From an uncultured Prevotellaceae bacterium (GTDB lineage: Bacteria > Bacteroidota > Bacteroidia > Bacteroidales > Bacteroidaceae): a DNA stretch of 64,000 nucleotides. Made by a program: the position numbers and the translations under genes. The stretch lies in contig CACZIT010000022.1 in the NCBI GenBank assembly GCA_902781315.1, forward strand, positions 1-64,000. Reading direction: 5' to 3'. Below, in pieces: positions 1 through 6,984 of this stretch. How positions within the stretch are numbered: position 1 is the first letter of the stretch; the number at the start of each line of letters is the position of its first letter. The notes below the pieces were generated by a model. That model was not told the origin of the DNA. It ran no database searches and saw only the letters and a program-made list of their open reading frames with translations.

Positions 1-125
1 TGAGTACATCAGAATGCAGAGAAGAGTAAATGCTGACCTCACAACAGAATTAAAGAATATTAACTAAATATGTTTGGATAAAATCATAGGAAGCGGGGCC
101 TTCCACGGCGCCGAAGGCGCCCGCC
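1..125. other. Intergenic start of window with two GC hairpins
   Basis: No gene is seen. Two adjacent dyads lie just past the stop of the MCE gene: ggaagcggggccttcc at about 90-105 and ggcgccgaaggcgcc at about 107-121. They could end transcription of the minus-strand operon, but no T-run follows, so a role as an intrinsic terminator is only possible. The rest is AT-rich and featureless. Confidence 0.4.
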
Positions 126-1091
126 CTACTCCTTGGACTTGCGACCGAAGACGGAGACGTTGATGTAGCGCTTGGGGTGCTCACGGACATCGTTGAGGAG
201 CATCTCGGCACTGTTGAGGGTACCGTTAAGACGGTTGTAGAGCGAAGGATCGTTCATGAGGAGGCCAAGGGAGCCGTTAGGCTGGCTGAGCTGCTTGGCA
301 GTGGCCTCGACATTGGCAAGGGTACGGTCGACCTTCTGCATGGTGGCATCGATATCGACGGCTGCAAGGTTCTGCGTGAGCTGTTGGGTGTTGTCGAGCA
401 CACCATCGGCCTTGCTCATGAGGGCCGGCATCTGGCGGTTGAGGTTTGCCATGAGCGTGTTGAGCTGGCGCGTGGAGGTGGTGAGGTCGGCGGTGACGCG
501 CTCTGCATGATGGAGGGTGCGAGCGATGGACGGATCGGCCAAGAGAGTGTTGACGCTCATGAGAATGGAATCGAGCTTCGGCAACATCTGCTCGACAGCG
601 GGCAGAAGGGCTGCGGCGCGTGCCATGAGGCCCTCAGCCTGCGAGCCAGGGATGGTGTCGCCTTTATGAAGGAGCCCCACCCCCGCCCCCTCCCCCGTAG
701 GGAGGGGAGATAGCCCTACCCCCGACCCCTCCCCCGTAGGGAGGGGAGTATTGTTGGTGGGGAGGACGATGTTCATGCGGACGTTGCCCATGAAATCGCT
801 CTCGATGGCGGCGGCAGTGCCGACGGGGAGGTGCATCTTATCGTTGAGGGAGAAGGCAACGATGATGTCGCCCTGGCCAGAGTAGTCGAACTGAATGTCT
901 TTGACGAGTCCCACCTGATAGCCGTTGGCAAAGATGGGGTTGTTGGCAGTGAGGCCGTTGATATTGCTGAAACGGGCATAGTAGACGTTCTTCTCGGAGA
1001 AGAGCGAGATGCCTTTCAGAAAGTTCATTCCGAAGAAGAGGATGACGATGGCGGCGATGGCGACGAGAGCGATTTTGATTTCTTTTTTCAT
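126..1091 (-). CDS. MCE/MlaD family lipid-transport substrate-binding protein
   Basis: Probable periplasmic lipid-binding subunit of an Mla-type ABC system, anchored in the inner membrane. The 321-residue product starts with a short cytoplasmic stretch and one membrane helix (about residues 7-27), then an MCE domain (about 35-150, with the motif NGLTANNPIFANGYQVG) and a long helical tail as in Bacteroidetes MlaD proteins. It is the last gene of a minus-strand run, 51 bp behind the amidase. The MCE domain is interrupted between the LP of its last strand and KGDTIPG by two tandem in-frame copies of a palindromic element, read as PLPTGEGSGVGL and PLPTGEGAGVGL. No mla permease or ATPase is visible here. 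Family assignment is firm; the lipid cargo is unknown. Confidence 0.85.
   Translation of the reverse strand: MKKEIKIALVAIAAIVILFFGMNFLKGISLFSEKNVYYARFSNINGLTANNPIFANGYQVGLVKDIQFDYSGQGDIIVAFSLNDKMHLPVGTAAAIESDFMGNVRMNIVLPTNNTPLPTGEGSGVGLSPLPTGEGAGVGLLHKGDTIPGSQAEGLMARAAALLPAVEQMLPKLDSILMSVNTLLADPSIARTLHHAERVTADLTTSTRQLNTLMANLNRQMPALMSKADGVLDNTQQLTQNLAAVDIDATMQKVDRTLANVEATAKQLSQPNGSLGLLMNDPSLYNRLNGTLNSAEMLLNDVREHPKRYINVSVFGRKSKE
672..748. repeat. GC-rich palindromic element, two in-frame tandem copies in the MCE gene
   Basis: Two copies of about 38 bp, each with the dyad cccctcccccgtagggagggg followed by an agccc-pyrimidine-accccc arm. On the coding strand they read LPTGEGSGVGLSPLPTGEGAGVGL with no stop. 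They split a conserved strand-turn of the MCE domain. The same unit recurs in several other genes and gaps of this window. Confidence 0.85.
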
Positions 1092-1094
1092 TGG

Positions 1095-1142
1095 TGGGTG
1101 TGGGAAGTATGGGAATTGATGGGAATTGATGGGGTGTGGGAA
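1095..1142. repeat. Short 10-bp tandem repeat between amidase and MCE genes
   Basis: The spacer contains gggaattgat twice in tandem, flanked by variant units gggaagtat and ggggtgtgggaa. It fills almost the whole gap between the amidase stop and the MCE start, so the MCE leader consists largely of repeat. No ribosome binding site of classical type is visible. Confidence 0.55.
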
Positions 1143-2567
1143 CTATTTCTTTCGATTCTTCTTGAATTCGGCGATGGCCTCGTTGACGTTCATCTTCTGT
1201 CCGTTCTTGAAGGCGATGATGAAGGCCTCGGGGAACTTGTCGAGGATTTCGCGTCGCTGACGGGCGATGGCGTTGTAGTCGGAGGAGGCGCCGACGGTGT
1301 ATTTGTACATGCCGGCTTCCTCGAAGCAATCGACATCGGCGAGCCCCTTGAACTGGCGGTCGGTGGTCTTCAGCTTCTGGCGACCCGTGAGGATCTGGAT
1401 TTTGAAGACGGGGAGCCCTTCCTCCTGGTCATCAGAGGAGAGAACCTTCTCCTTCCCCTCAGAGGGGTGCCCTACCCCCTGTCCGTCAGAGGGTACAACC
1501 TCCCCCTTCCCCTCCGAAGGAGGGGTGATTGATTTGCTATTCTGGTTTGAGGGCTGTTTGGTGGCGGTGGCAGATTGCAGGGTGGTGGGCTGAGTGGTGG
1601 GCTGGCTGCGCTTTTGGGCGGCTGCAGCTTGCTGCTGTTTTTGCCGTTCCTTCTCCTTGTATTCGTCGGGGACGACCTGAGCCAGTTGCGTTTCCTTGAT
1701 GTCCTGCGGACGGTAGGGCACGTTCAGTCCGTCGAAATACTTGTTCTTATAGCTGATGAATGCCTTGAGGAAGCCACGCGCATAGCGGTCGGTGGACGAT
1801 TCGGCATTCATGAACAACTCCTCGTCGGGATTGGAGATGAAGCCCAACTCCATGAGGCAGGCAGGCATGGAGGTGAGGCGCAGCACGGCGAGGTTGTTCT
1901 GATGGGCACCCTTGTCGAGACGCCCCGTAGCAGCACAGATGCTTTTCTGGAAGAGGCGTGCCAATTCGACGCTGCGCTCCATGTTCTTATCCTGGATGAA
2001 CTCGAACATGATGTTGCTCTCGGGCGAGTTGTCGAAGCCCTGATAGCGCTGCTGATAGTCTTTCTCCATGTAGATGACAGAGTTCTCGCGCTTGGCCACC
2101 TCAAGGTTTTCCTGGATGCCCTTCTTGCCGGTGGTCTCACCACGCCCGAGGGCGTAGGTCTGGTAGCCATGCACGGAAGAGCCTTTCGCCACAGCATTGA
2201 TATGAACCGACACGAAGAGGTCGGCCTTGTTCTTATTGGCTATCTCGGCACGCTGCCAGAGTTCGAGGAAACGGTCGGAGGTGCGTGTATAGATGACTTT
2301 CACGTCGGGGCAGTTGCGCTCGACAATCTTTCCGAAGGCCAGTGCATAGCGCAGGGTGAGCGTCTTCTCCTTGCTCACCTTGCCGACGCAGCCAGCGTCC
2401 TTGCCACCGTGTCCGGCATCGATGACAAGCACAAACTTGCCGGCGGCGGAAGCCATGGTGACAAAGAAAGAAAGGAATAGAGCAAGGACAAAGCCCCAGC
2501 CCCTCCCCCGTAGGGAGGGGAGAAAGTGGAGATCAGTGCTTGAATATATTTCGTTCTGTCTTGTCAT
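1143..2567 (-). CDS. N-acetylmuramoyl-L-alanine amidase (Amidase_3) with C-terminal SPOR-like domain
   Basis: Zinc amidase that cuts the bond between MurNAc and the stem peptide during cell separation; expected in the periplasm. The 474-residue product has a signal peptide (hydrophobic FVLALFLSFFVTMASA, about 26-41), then the Amidase_3 domain with its ligands visible: His53 in DAGHGG, Glu67, His in VSVHINA, and the catalytic Glu in LMELGFISN. A Pro/Gln-rich linker leads to a C-terminal SPOR-like fold (about 385-474). Both the leader before the hydrophobic core (PSLRGRGWGF) and the linker (PPSEGKGEVV, PSDGQGVG, HPSEGKEK) are made of copies of the palindromic element. It follows folB closely and precedes the MCE gene, so co-transcription is likely. 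Enzyme family is certain. Confidence 0.9.
   Translation of the reverse strand: MTRQNEIYSSTDLHFLPSLRGRGWGFVLALFLSFFVTMASAAGKFVLVIDAGHGGKDAGCVGKVSKEKTLTLRYALAFGKIVERNCPDVKVIYTRTSDRFLELWQRAEIANKNKADLFVSVHINAVAKGSSVHGYQTYALGRGETTGKKGIQENLEVAKRENSVIYMEKDYQQRYQGFDNSPESNIMFEFIQDKNMERSVELARLFQKSICAATGRLDKGAHQNNLAVLRLTSMPACLMELGFISNPDEELFMNAESSTDRYARGFLKAFISYKNKYFDGLNVPYRPQDIKETQLAQVVPDEYKEKERQKQQQAAAAQKRSQPTTQPTTLQSATATKQPSNQNSKSITPPSEGKGEVVPSDGQGVGHPSEGKEKVLSSDDQEEGLPVFKIQILTGRQKLKTTDRQFKGLADVDCFEEAGMYKYTVGASSDYNAIARQRREILDKFPEAFIIAFKNGQKMNVNEAIAEFKKNRKK
1414..1528. repeat. Cluster of degenerate palindromic elements in amidase linker
   Basis: Three or four decayed units built on cccctc-agaggggtg and cccctccgaaggaggggt dyads. 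They encode the acidic/Pro linker between the catalytic and SPOR-like domains and stay open in frame. Divergence between units suggests they are older than the near-identical copies in the neighbouring MCE gene. Confidence 0.65.
2490..2524. repeat. Palindromic element in the amidase signal-peptide region
   Basis: One copy, aagccccagcccctcccccg then tagggagggg, read in a different frame from the MCE copies (PSLRGRGWGF). It lies between the start codon and the hydrophobic core of the signal peptide, and so lengthens the n-region and adds two arginines. Confidence 0.8.
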
Positions 2568-2606
2568 TTCAAATATAATCTATAAAAAAATAAAAAGGAA
2601 TTACAA

Positions 2607-3014
2607 TCATCCGTTGCCTGATTCCTTCCCTACTGGGGAGGGGAAGGGGGTGGGGCTCCTCTTCACCTTGATTCTGACTTCTGCTCCGTCGCAGTGGGCA
2701 CCCATGGGCGGATTAAGTTTGGTGACGCTCACGCTGGCCGCCTGCAACGAGGGGAAGCGACTGAGCAAGGCATCGGCGATGAGCCAGGCGACACGCTCCA
2801 AGAGGTTGCAGGGGGTGTTCATGACGTCGCTGACCACCTGATAGGCTTCGGCATAGTTGATGGTGTCGGCGACATCGTCGGAGAGAGCAGCGGCCATGAT
2901 GTCGCAATGCATGACGATGGTCACCTCGTAGTCGTTGCCTACGATGCGCTCCTGCGGCAACACGCCGTGGTAGGCATGAAAGCGCAGTCGGTGGAGGGTG
3001 ATTTCACTGTTCAA
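2607..3014 (-). CDS. folB: Dihydroneopterin aldolase, TTG start inside a repeat
   Basis: Folate pathway enzyme converting 7,8-dihydroneopterin to 6-hydroxymethyl-dihydropterin plus glycolaldehyde; cytoplasmic octamer. The 135-residue product matches FolB throughout: the N-terminal FHAYHGVLPQER with the active-site Glu, NYAEAYQVV in the middle, LLERVAW, and the terminal VSVTKLNPPMG. There is no ATG in frame near the expected start. The only candidate is the TTG at 3012-3014, which belongs to a tandem heptamer array, with an in-frame stop six bases upstream. The last 15 or so residues (SPTPFPSPVGKESGNG) come from a palindromic element and extend past the normal FolB end. Identity is firm; expression level is uncertain because of the start. 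Confidence 0.85.
   Translation of the reverse strand: MNSEITLHRLRFHAYHGVLPQERIVGNDYEVTIVMHCDIMAAALSDDVADTINYAEAYQVVSDVMNTPCNLLERVAWLIADALLSRFPSLQAASVSVTKLNPPMGAHCDGAEVRIKVKRSPTPFPSPVGKESGNG
2622..2661. repeat. Palindromic element forming the folB C-terminus
   Basis: Unit ttccctactggggaggggaa followed by ggggtggggct, in the opposite orientation to the gene relative to the MCE copies. It encodes SPTPFPSPVGKE after the usual FolB end (IKVKR); the stop codon lies just beyond it. Confidence 0.8.
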
Positions 3015-3049
3015 AGTTCAAAGTTCAAAGTTTAAAGTTCAAAGTTTAA
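3010..3049. repeat. Heptamer tandem array (TTCAAAG) covering the folB start
   Basis: About five to six consecutive 7-bp units ttcaaag/tttaaag. On the minus strand the array supplies the TTG start codon and the complete leader of folB, replacing any recognisable ribosome binding region. Confidence 0.8.
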
Positions 3050-3064
3050 TGCGACTGCGCGCGG

Positions 3065-3107
3065 TTCACTTTTCACTGTTCACTTTTCACTTGCGGCGCA
3101 GCCGCGT
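3065..3107. repeat. Heptamer array (TTCACTT) plus GC hairpin after the TSCPD-like gene
   Basis: Four units of ttcactt/ttcactg followed by the dyad tgcggcgcagccgcg, located directly behind the stop of the upstream minus-strand gene. A hairpin core next to short tandem units is also seen near 42.44 and 49.50 kb. Confidence 0.7.
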
Positions 3108-3108
3108 C

Positions 3109-3588
3109 CTATTCCTCGCTGCCTTCGGCGGTGTACTTCTTCAGCGCACGCTCTACACCGACCTTCCAGGTGTTGATGCTCTCGTCCTGAAGGTCGAGCG
3201 ATGCCACCAGTTTCACGACGTGCTCGATGGGCATGCCGTAGCGAAGTACGCCGGAGATGAGCTTGGCGTAGTTCCAATACTCCTTATTGAATTTCTCTGA
3301 GAGACCCTCAACCGTAGTTTTATAGCCACGCTTGTTTTCGAACTGGAAGTCGTAGCGCTTCGTGCCGTCTTCGTTGACCTGCTTGATGATTTTACCTTTC
3401 GTCACGGTCTTGGGGAGCACGATACCCTCTTCATCGTCCTGCAGTCCGGTGAAGATTTCGTAGGGGCGCCCGTCGAGCAAGCCCACGAAGGCCACCCACT
3501 TGTCTTTGTTGTTTTGAAAGCGGACGACGTCGCACTCCAATTCCTTCGGTCTGACGGTCACCACTTTGTTTTGAATCTGTTGTTCCAT
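3109..3588 (-). CDS. Ribonucleotide reductase C-terminal-like (TSCPD-type) protein
   Basis: A 159-residue soluble protein that resembles the stand-alone C-terminal module of adenosylcobalamin-dependent ribonucleotide reductases: RPKELECDVVRF near the N-terminus, then WVAFVGLLDGRPYEIFTG, a short variable stretch, and the helical ISGVLRYGMPIEHVVKLVASL typical of this module. Bacteroidetes genomes carry it as a separate gene; its role beside the reductase is not settled. It has its own promoter (TAACTTTG box) and is first of a minus-strand run leading to folB and the amidase. Family placement is by motif memory; a specific function is not claimed. Confidence 0.65.
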   Translation of the reverse strand: MEQQIQNKVVTVRPKELECDVVRFQNNKDKWVAFVGLLDGRPYEIFTGLQDDEEGIVLPKTVTKGKIIKQVNEDGTKRYDFQFENKRGYKTTVEGLSEKFNKEYWNYAKLISGVLRYGMPIEHVVKLVASLDLQDESINTWKVGVERALKKYTAEGSEE

Positions 3589-3607
3589 AATTCACACGTA
3601 TTTGGTG

Positions 3608-3615
3608 CAAAGTTA
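3608..3615 (-). promoter_or_regulatory. Bacteroidetes -7 box TAACTTTG
   Basis: TAACTTTG on the minus strand, 20 bp before the start of the TSCPD-like gene; matches the Bacteroidetes sigma-ABfr -7 consensus TAnnTTTG. Confidence 0.6.
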
Positions 3616-3728
3616 GTAAAAAGTTTAGAGTTAAAAGGTTAGAGTTATAAGTTTTTTTGCTTTCCACACGAAAAAAGTTTCCAAAAAGGGAAATTTTGAC
3701 TATCTTTTCAAACAAAAAGTTATCCAAA

Positions 3729-4113
3729 ATGAAAAATATTGAAACGAGAAGAAGTATTCGCAGTTACACCAAAGAGGAAGTCAGCGACGCATTGCTGAAC
3801 GAATTGCTGACGCAGGCCATGCGAACCCAGACGATGGGCAACCTAAGAGCCAGCGCTGAGCGACCGTTTGCCGTTGGAGGCCATCCGCCACGACGAGACC
3901 TATTTAGATTATACGCGTGCGCGCATTGATGAGTTGTATGCCGAGAAGGAGTCGCTGGCCGTGAACCAGGAGTTTGTGAGAATGAACCAGAAGGAGACGC
4001 TGGCGCAGGTGTTCACGGACTGCCGATATACGCGGAAGGACAACGAGGCCATGTCGGAGGGACTGTGCGAGGCGCTGAGGCGGCAGGGGTTCCTGAATGT
4101 CGGAAAGAAATGA
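3729..4113 (+). pseudogene. Nitroreductase remnant with internal deletion and frameshift
   Basis: The first 38 codons match the N-terminus of an FMN nitroreductase (MKNIETRRSIRSYTKEEVSD to RTQTMGNL). The reading frame then breaks near 3850-3880, and a second frame gives the C-terminus of the same family (HDETYLDYTRARIDELYAEK to AQVFTDCRYTRKDNEAMSEG and RRQGFL). Roughly 60-100 residues of the FMN-binding middle are missing. Start chosen at the ATG preceding KNIETRRS. Both ends are well conserved, so the deletion looks fairly recent. The remnant is not expected to be functional. Confidence 0.8.
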
Positions 4114-4268
4114 CGGGGCATCATTCGAGCAAAGAGAAGAGTGGATACTCGTGTGGCGGAAAAGGCATGAAGAGAGAGACGAATCGCATTTTTCGGCTGA
4201 TTGTTAGATTTTTTCAAGTTTATTGATTACTTTTGCTGTCAGAAACAATCTATAGCCTACTGACAACA

Positions 4269-6470
4269 ATGAAAAAAATCCTGACACTTGCCGCCCTGCT
4301 CATGGGGTTGACAACGGGGGCATGGGCCCAGAAATCACTCTACACACCCGAGGAGTGGAAGAACTATAACGAGGCCGAGACGCTGCTGTACAAGAAAATC
4401 GACACGGCGAACAAATACACCTGGTCGGAGTCGCGCTCGAAGCAGTCGGCGAACTGCATCGTTTACTGGGACAACGGCTACGGCTCGACAGCCCCTAACC
4501 AACTGAGCACGTCGAGCGAATACTACGTCGACATAGACGACCTGCTGACAAAGGCCGAGGCGTTCTACCAGCTGGAAGCCGAGACGCTGGGGTTTGTGGA
4601 CCCACTGACGTCGAACGTTGCGAAATACAAGATCATGATCCTGCTGAACCACACGACGGAATGGATTTGCTTCGGCGGCGGCTACGACTTCCAGATTTCT
4701 GCCTTGTGGCTGAGTCCTTCGACGTGCCACCCCGTGGGTTCGGCCGTGGCGCACGAGGTGGGACACTCGTTCCACTACATGTGCTATGCCGAGGACTCCA
4801 ACCACGGGGCGAACAGTCAGATTCAGACCGGTTTCCACGGAGCCGTGGGCAACGGAGCCACCATCTGGGAAACCACCGCCAACTGGCAAGCCCTGCAGTC
4901 GTACCCTGAGGAAATTTTCACGGAAAGCGGCACGCGCGACATCTTCGCGAAGTCGCACAACTATGCCTTCACGCACGAGTGGCACCGCTATCAGGCCTAC
5001 ATGTTCCTGTTCTACCTCTGCCAGAAATACGGCGACGTGAGGACCGTGGCGAACGTGTGGAACCACCGCGAGACGACGGTGAAGGACTTCAACCAGGTGC
5101 TGATGGATTTGAAAGGGCTCTCGGTGAGCGACCTCTACCGACTGCACTTCGACTTTGCGCTGCATGCCGTGACGTGGGACCTGGATGCCTGCGTGCCCTA
5201 TCGGACGACTGCCGACATCGGCAACTTCAACTACAACTACGTGAAGCTGGGCAGCACGAAGTATCAGGTGGCCTATGCGAGCGCGCCACAGGCAACGGGG
5301 TTCAACGTGATTCCGCTGAGCGTGCCTTCGGCCGGAACAACCATCACCACGCGGCTCACCGCCCTGTCGCCTGGCTGCGCGCTGGCCAGTGGCGACCCAG
5401 CACAGTATTTGAATGAGAGTTCGGTGTATGGCAATGCCGGCGTGTCGAGATACAACACCGTGAGCAATGCTGCGGCCCGTGGGTTCCGTGTGGGCTATGT
5501 GGCGCTGCTGAAGGACGGCACACGCCAGTATTTCGACGACAACACCCTGCACTGCACCGGCACGGGGGAGCGGACAGAGGACATCACGATGACCGTTCCC
5601 AGAAACACCAGCAAGCTGTGGCTTGTCGTGGCGCCAGCCCCCACCAGTTACTTCCAGCACCAGTGGGACGAAAGCATCACGAACGACGACCAATGGCCGT
5701 ATCAAGTGGAGTTTGTGAACACAAACCTCAGCGGTCAGCCGACGCTGGACGGGCGAGAGATTGAGGACGTGACGCTGACGTACGACGTAGCGCTGAAGCC
5801 TGCTGAGGACTACTCCTCGGCCATCGTCAGAATCAAGGACGAGGCACTGGCCATGGTCTGCACCGCATTCCAACTGGAATGGAGCGACATTCAGAACAAA
5901 TTCGTGAGCTACAACAGCGCCGGACCCTCCCGCAATCAGGTGATGTTCTATGCCGCCAATGCCGACGGAGAGCTGATTGAAAGCGGAAGCACGGCCAATG
6001 GCGACGGCGGTCACTGGTTCGACGCATCGGGCGGAGTCACCAGTTGGGGCAACAACAGTTATGTGTATTCAGAGATGGATGTAAGTTCACCGGCTTTCAC
6101 CGTCGGGCAGATGCCCAGCCAGAACAAGGACGGCGACCGCAGAACCACCCGCCAGGCCCTTCGCTACGTGGATGGCAACGGCAAGGAGGCCAAGGCCTAC
6201 TTCGTGTTCAACATCACGTTCGACGACAACGCGAAGAATGAGGCTTCGCTGTCGGGCATCGAGTATGGCGATCAGTGGCTACGTGGCGACGTGAACATGG
6301 ACAACGAGGTGACAATAGCCGATGTGACGGCGCTGGTGAACATGCTGCTGGGAACCGCAGCCGCGCCCTCGGAAGAAATGAAAAAGAATGCCGACGCAAA
6401 CGAAGACGGGGAGATTTCGGTTGCCGACATCAAGGCCGTGGTGGAGATTATTTTGGGGAAAGGGAGGTAA
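4269..6470 (+). CDS. Secreted DUF6055/DUF4859 protein with HEVGH motif and dockerin-like tail
   Basis: A 733-residue secreted protein of unknown substrate. The start is the ATG that gives a clean signal peptide (MKKILTLAALLMGLTTGAWA). Residues about 55-330 resemble DUF6055, a metallopeptidase-like fold, with HEVGH at 162-166. A C-terminal jelly-roll region (about 520-665) resembles DUF4859, often found on polysaccharide-targeting proteins. The last 60 residues carry two calcium-loop repeats (GDVNMDNEVTIADVTALVNM and DANEDGEISVADIKAVVEII) as in dockerin type I. It sits alone between two gene remnants. Role in glycan or glycoprotein processing outside the cell is an inference. Confidence 0.75.
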   Translation: MKKILTLAALLMGLTTGAWAQKSLYTPEEWKNYNEAETLLYKKIDTANKYTWSESRSKQSANCIVYWDNGYGSTAPNQLSTSSEYYVDIDDLLTKAEAFYQLEAETLGFVDPLTSNVAKYKIMILLNHTTEWICFGGGYDFQISALWLSPSTCHPVGSAVAHEVGHSFHYMCYAEDSNHGANSQIQTGFHGAVGNGATIWETTANWQALQSYPEEIFTESGTRDIFAKSHNYAFTHEWHRYQAYMFLFYLCQKYGDVRTVANVWNHRETTVKDFNQVLMDLKGLSVSDLYRLHFDFALHAVTWDLDACVPYRTTADIGNFNYNYVKLGSTKYQVAYASAPQATGFNVIPLSVPSAGTTITTRLTALSPGCALASGDPAQYLNESSVYGNAGVSRYNTVSNAAARGFRVGYVALLKDGTRQYFDDNTLHCTGTGERTEDITMTVPRNTSKLWLVVAPAPTSYFQHQWDESITNDDQWPYQVEFVNTNLSGQPTLDGREIEDVTLTYDVALKPAEDYSSAIVRIKDEALAMVCTAFQLEWSDIQNKFVSYNSAGPSRNQVMFYAANADGELIESGSTANGDGGHWFDASGGVTSWGNNSYVYSEMDVSSPAFTVGQMPSQNKDGDRRTTRQALRYVDGNGKEAKAYFVFNITFDDNAKNEASLSGIEYGDQWLRGDVNMDNEVTIADVTALVNMLLGTAAAPSEEMKKNADANEDGEISVADIKAVVEIILGKGR

Positions 6471-6490
6471 GTAGGAGGGAGGGGAGGGAA

Positions 6491-6871
6491 CTATGGGAAC
6501 TGGAGATAGTCGGCACATTCGTCGACCGACAGGCATCGCTCCTCGAAAAGCTGCTGCGGTCGCTTCTGGCAGTTGTCGACAATCTCTCCGGTAGCGCGCT
6601 CGATATAGACATGATTGGTGCCGAGCGTGAGAAGCGCAAGGGCAGGCGTCGGGCCCTCCGTCGATTTCAGTCTTTCGATGGTGTGGAGGATGCTGGCAGG
6701 ATTGTACATCACACCGAAAGGATTGACAATGGCTGGGAAATGGTCGTCGTGAAGCCGACGCCCGATTTCATCAGCAAAGCACGAGCCCACACAAAGAATG
6801 GGTTCGGCAGGATGGATGCGGAACGGTGGTTCGGGAACAGCGACAAGCGTGCGGAAGAGTTCGGTAGACAT
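6491..6871 (-). pseudogene. Truncated GSCFA-domain protein
   Basis: The 126 codons match the first 145 of the intact GSCFA gene at 32.2-33.0 kb almost residue for residue (LCVGSCFADEIGRR, NPFGVMYNPASILHTIERL, LGTNHVYIERATGEIVDNCQ), then stop after CADYLQ where the intact copy continues. The ATG was preferred over an upstream TTG because it aligns with the start of the intact copy. It lacks the palindromic insertion present in that copy: here the loop is KSTEGPTPALALL. A truncated duplicate, probably non-functional, and a useful internal control for the insertion. Confidence 0.8.
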
Positions 6872-6896
6872 GTGCAATGAGGTTTGGACAGGAAAG

Positions 6897-6936
6897 AGAA
6901 TCGCAACCTGCTGGCACGCCAGTAGGTTGCGATTCT
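6897..6936 (-). terminator. Strong hairpin downstream of exuT
   Basis: An 18-bp stem with one G-T wobble (agaatcgcaacctgctgg / ccagtaggttgcgattct) and a 4-nt loop. It lies about 50 bp behind the hexuronate transporter stop and is followed on the minus strand by a T-rich stretch. Likely terminator of exuT. Confidence 0.65.
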
Positions 6937-6984
6937 AAGAAATCCCCCTTGGGAGAGGTGGTTTGAAAAATCGATTGTATGAGA

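Noticed and set aside
6943-6962. Palindromic GC element after exuT, and a similar bit at about 8598-8618
   Set aside because: Only short fragments (ccccttgggagagg, cccctactgggaagg) without the G-rich arm; too little to call a copy.
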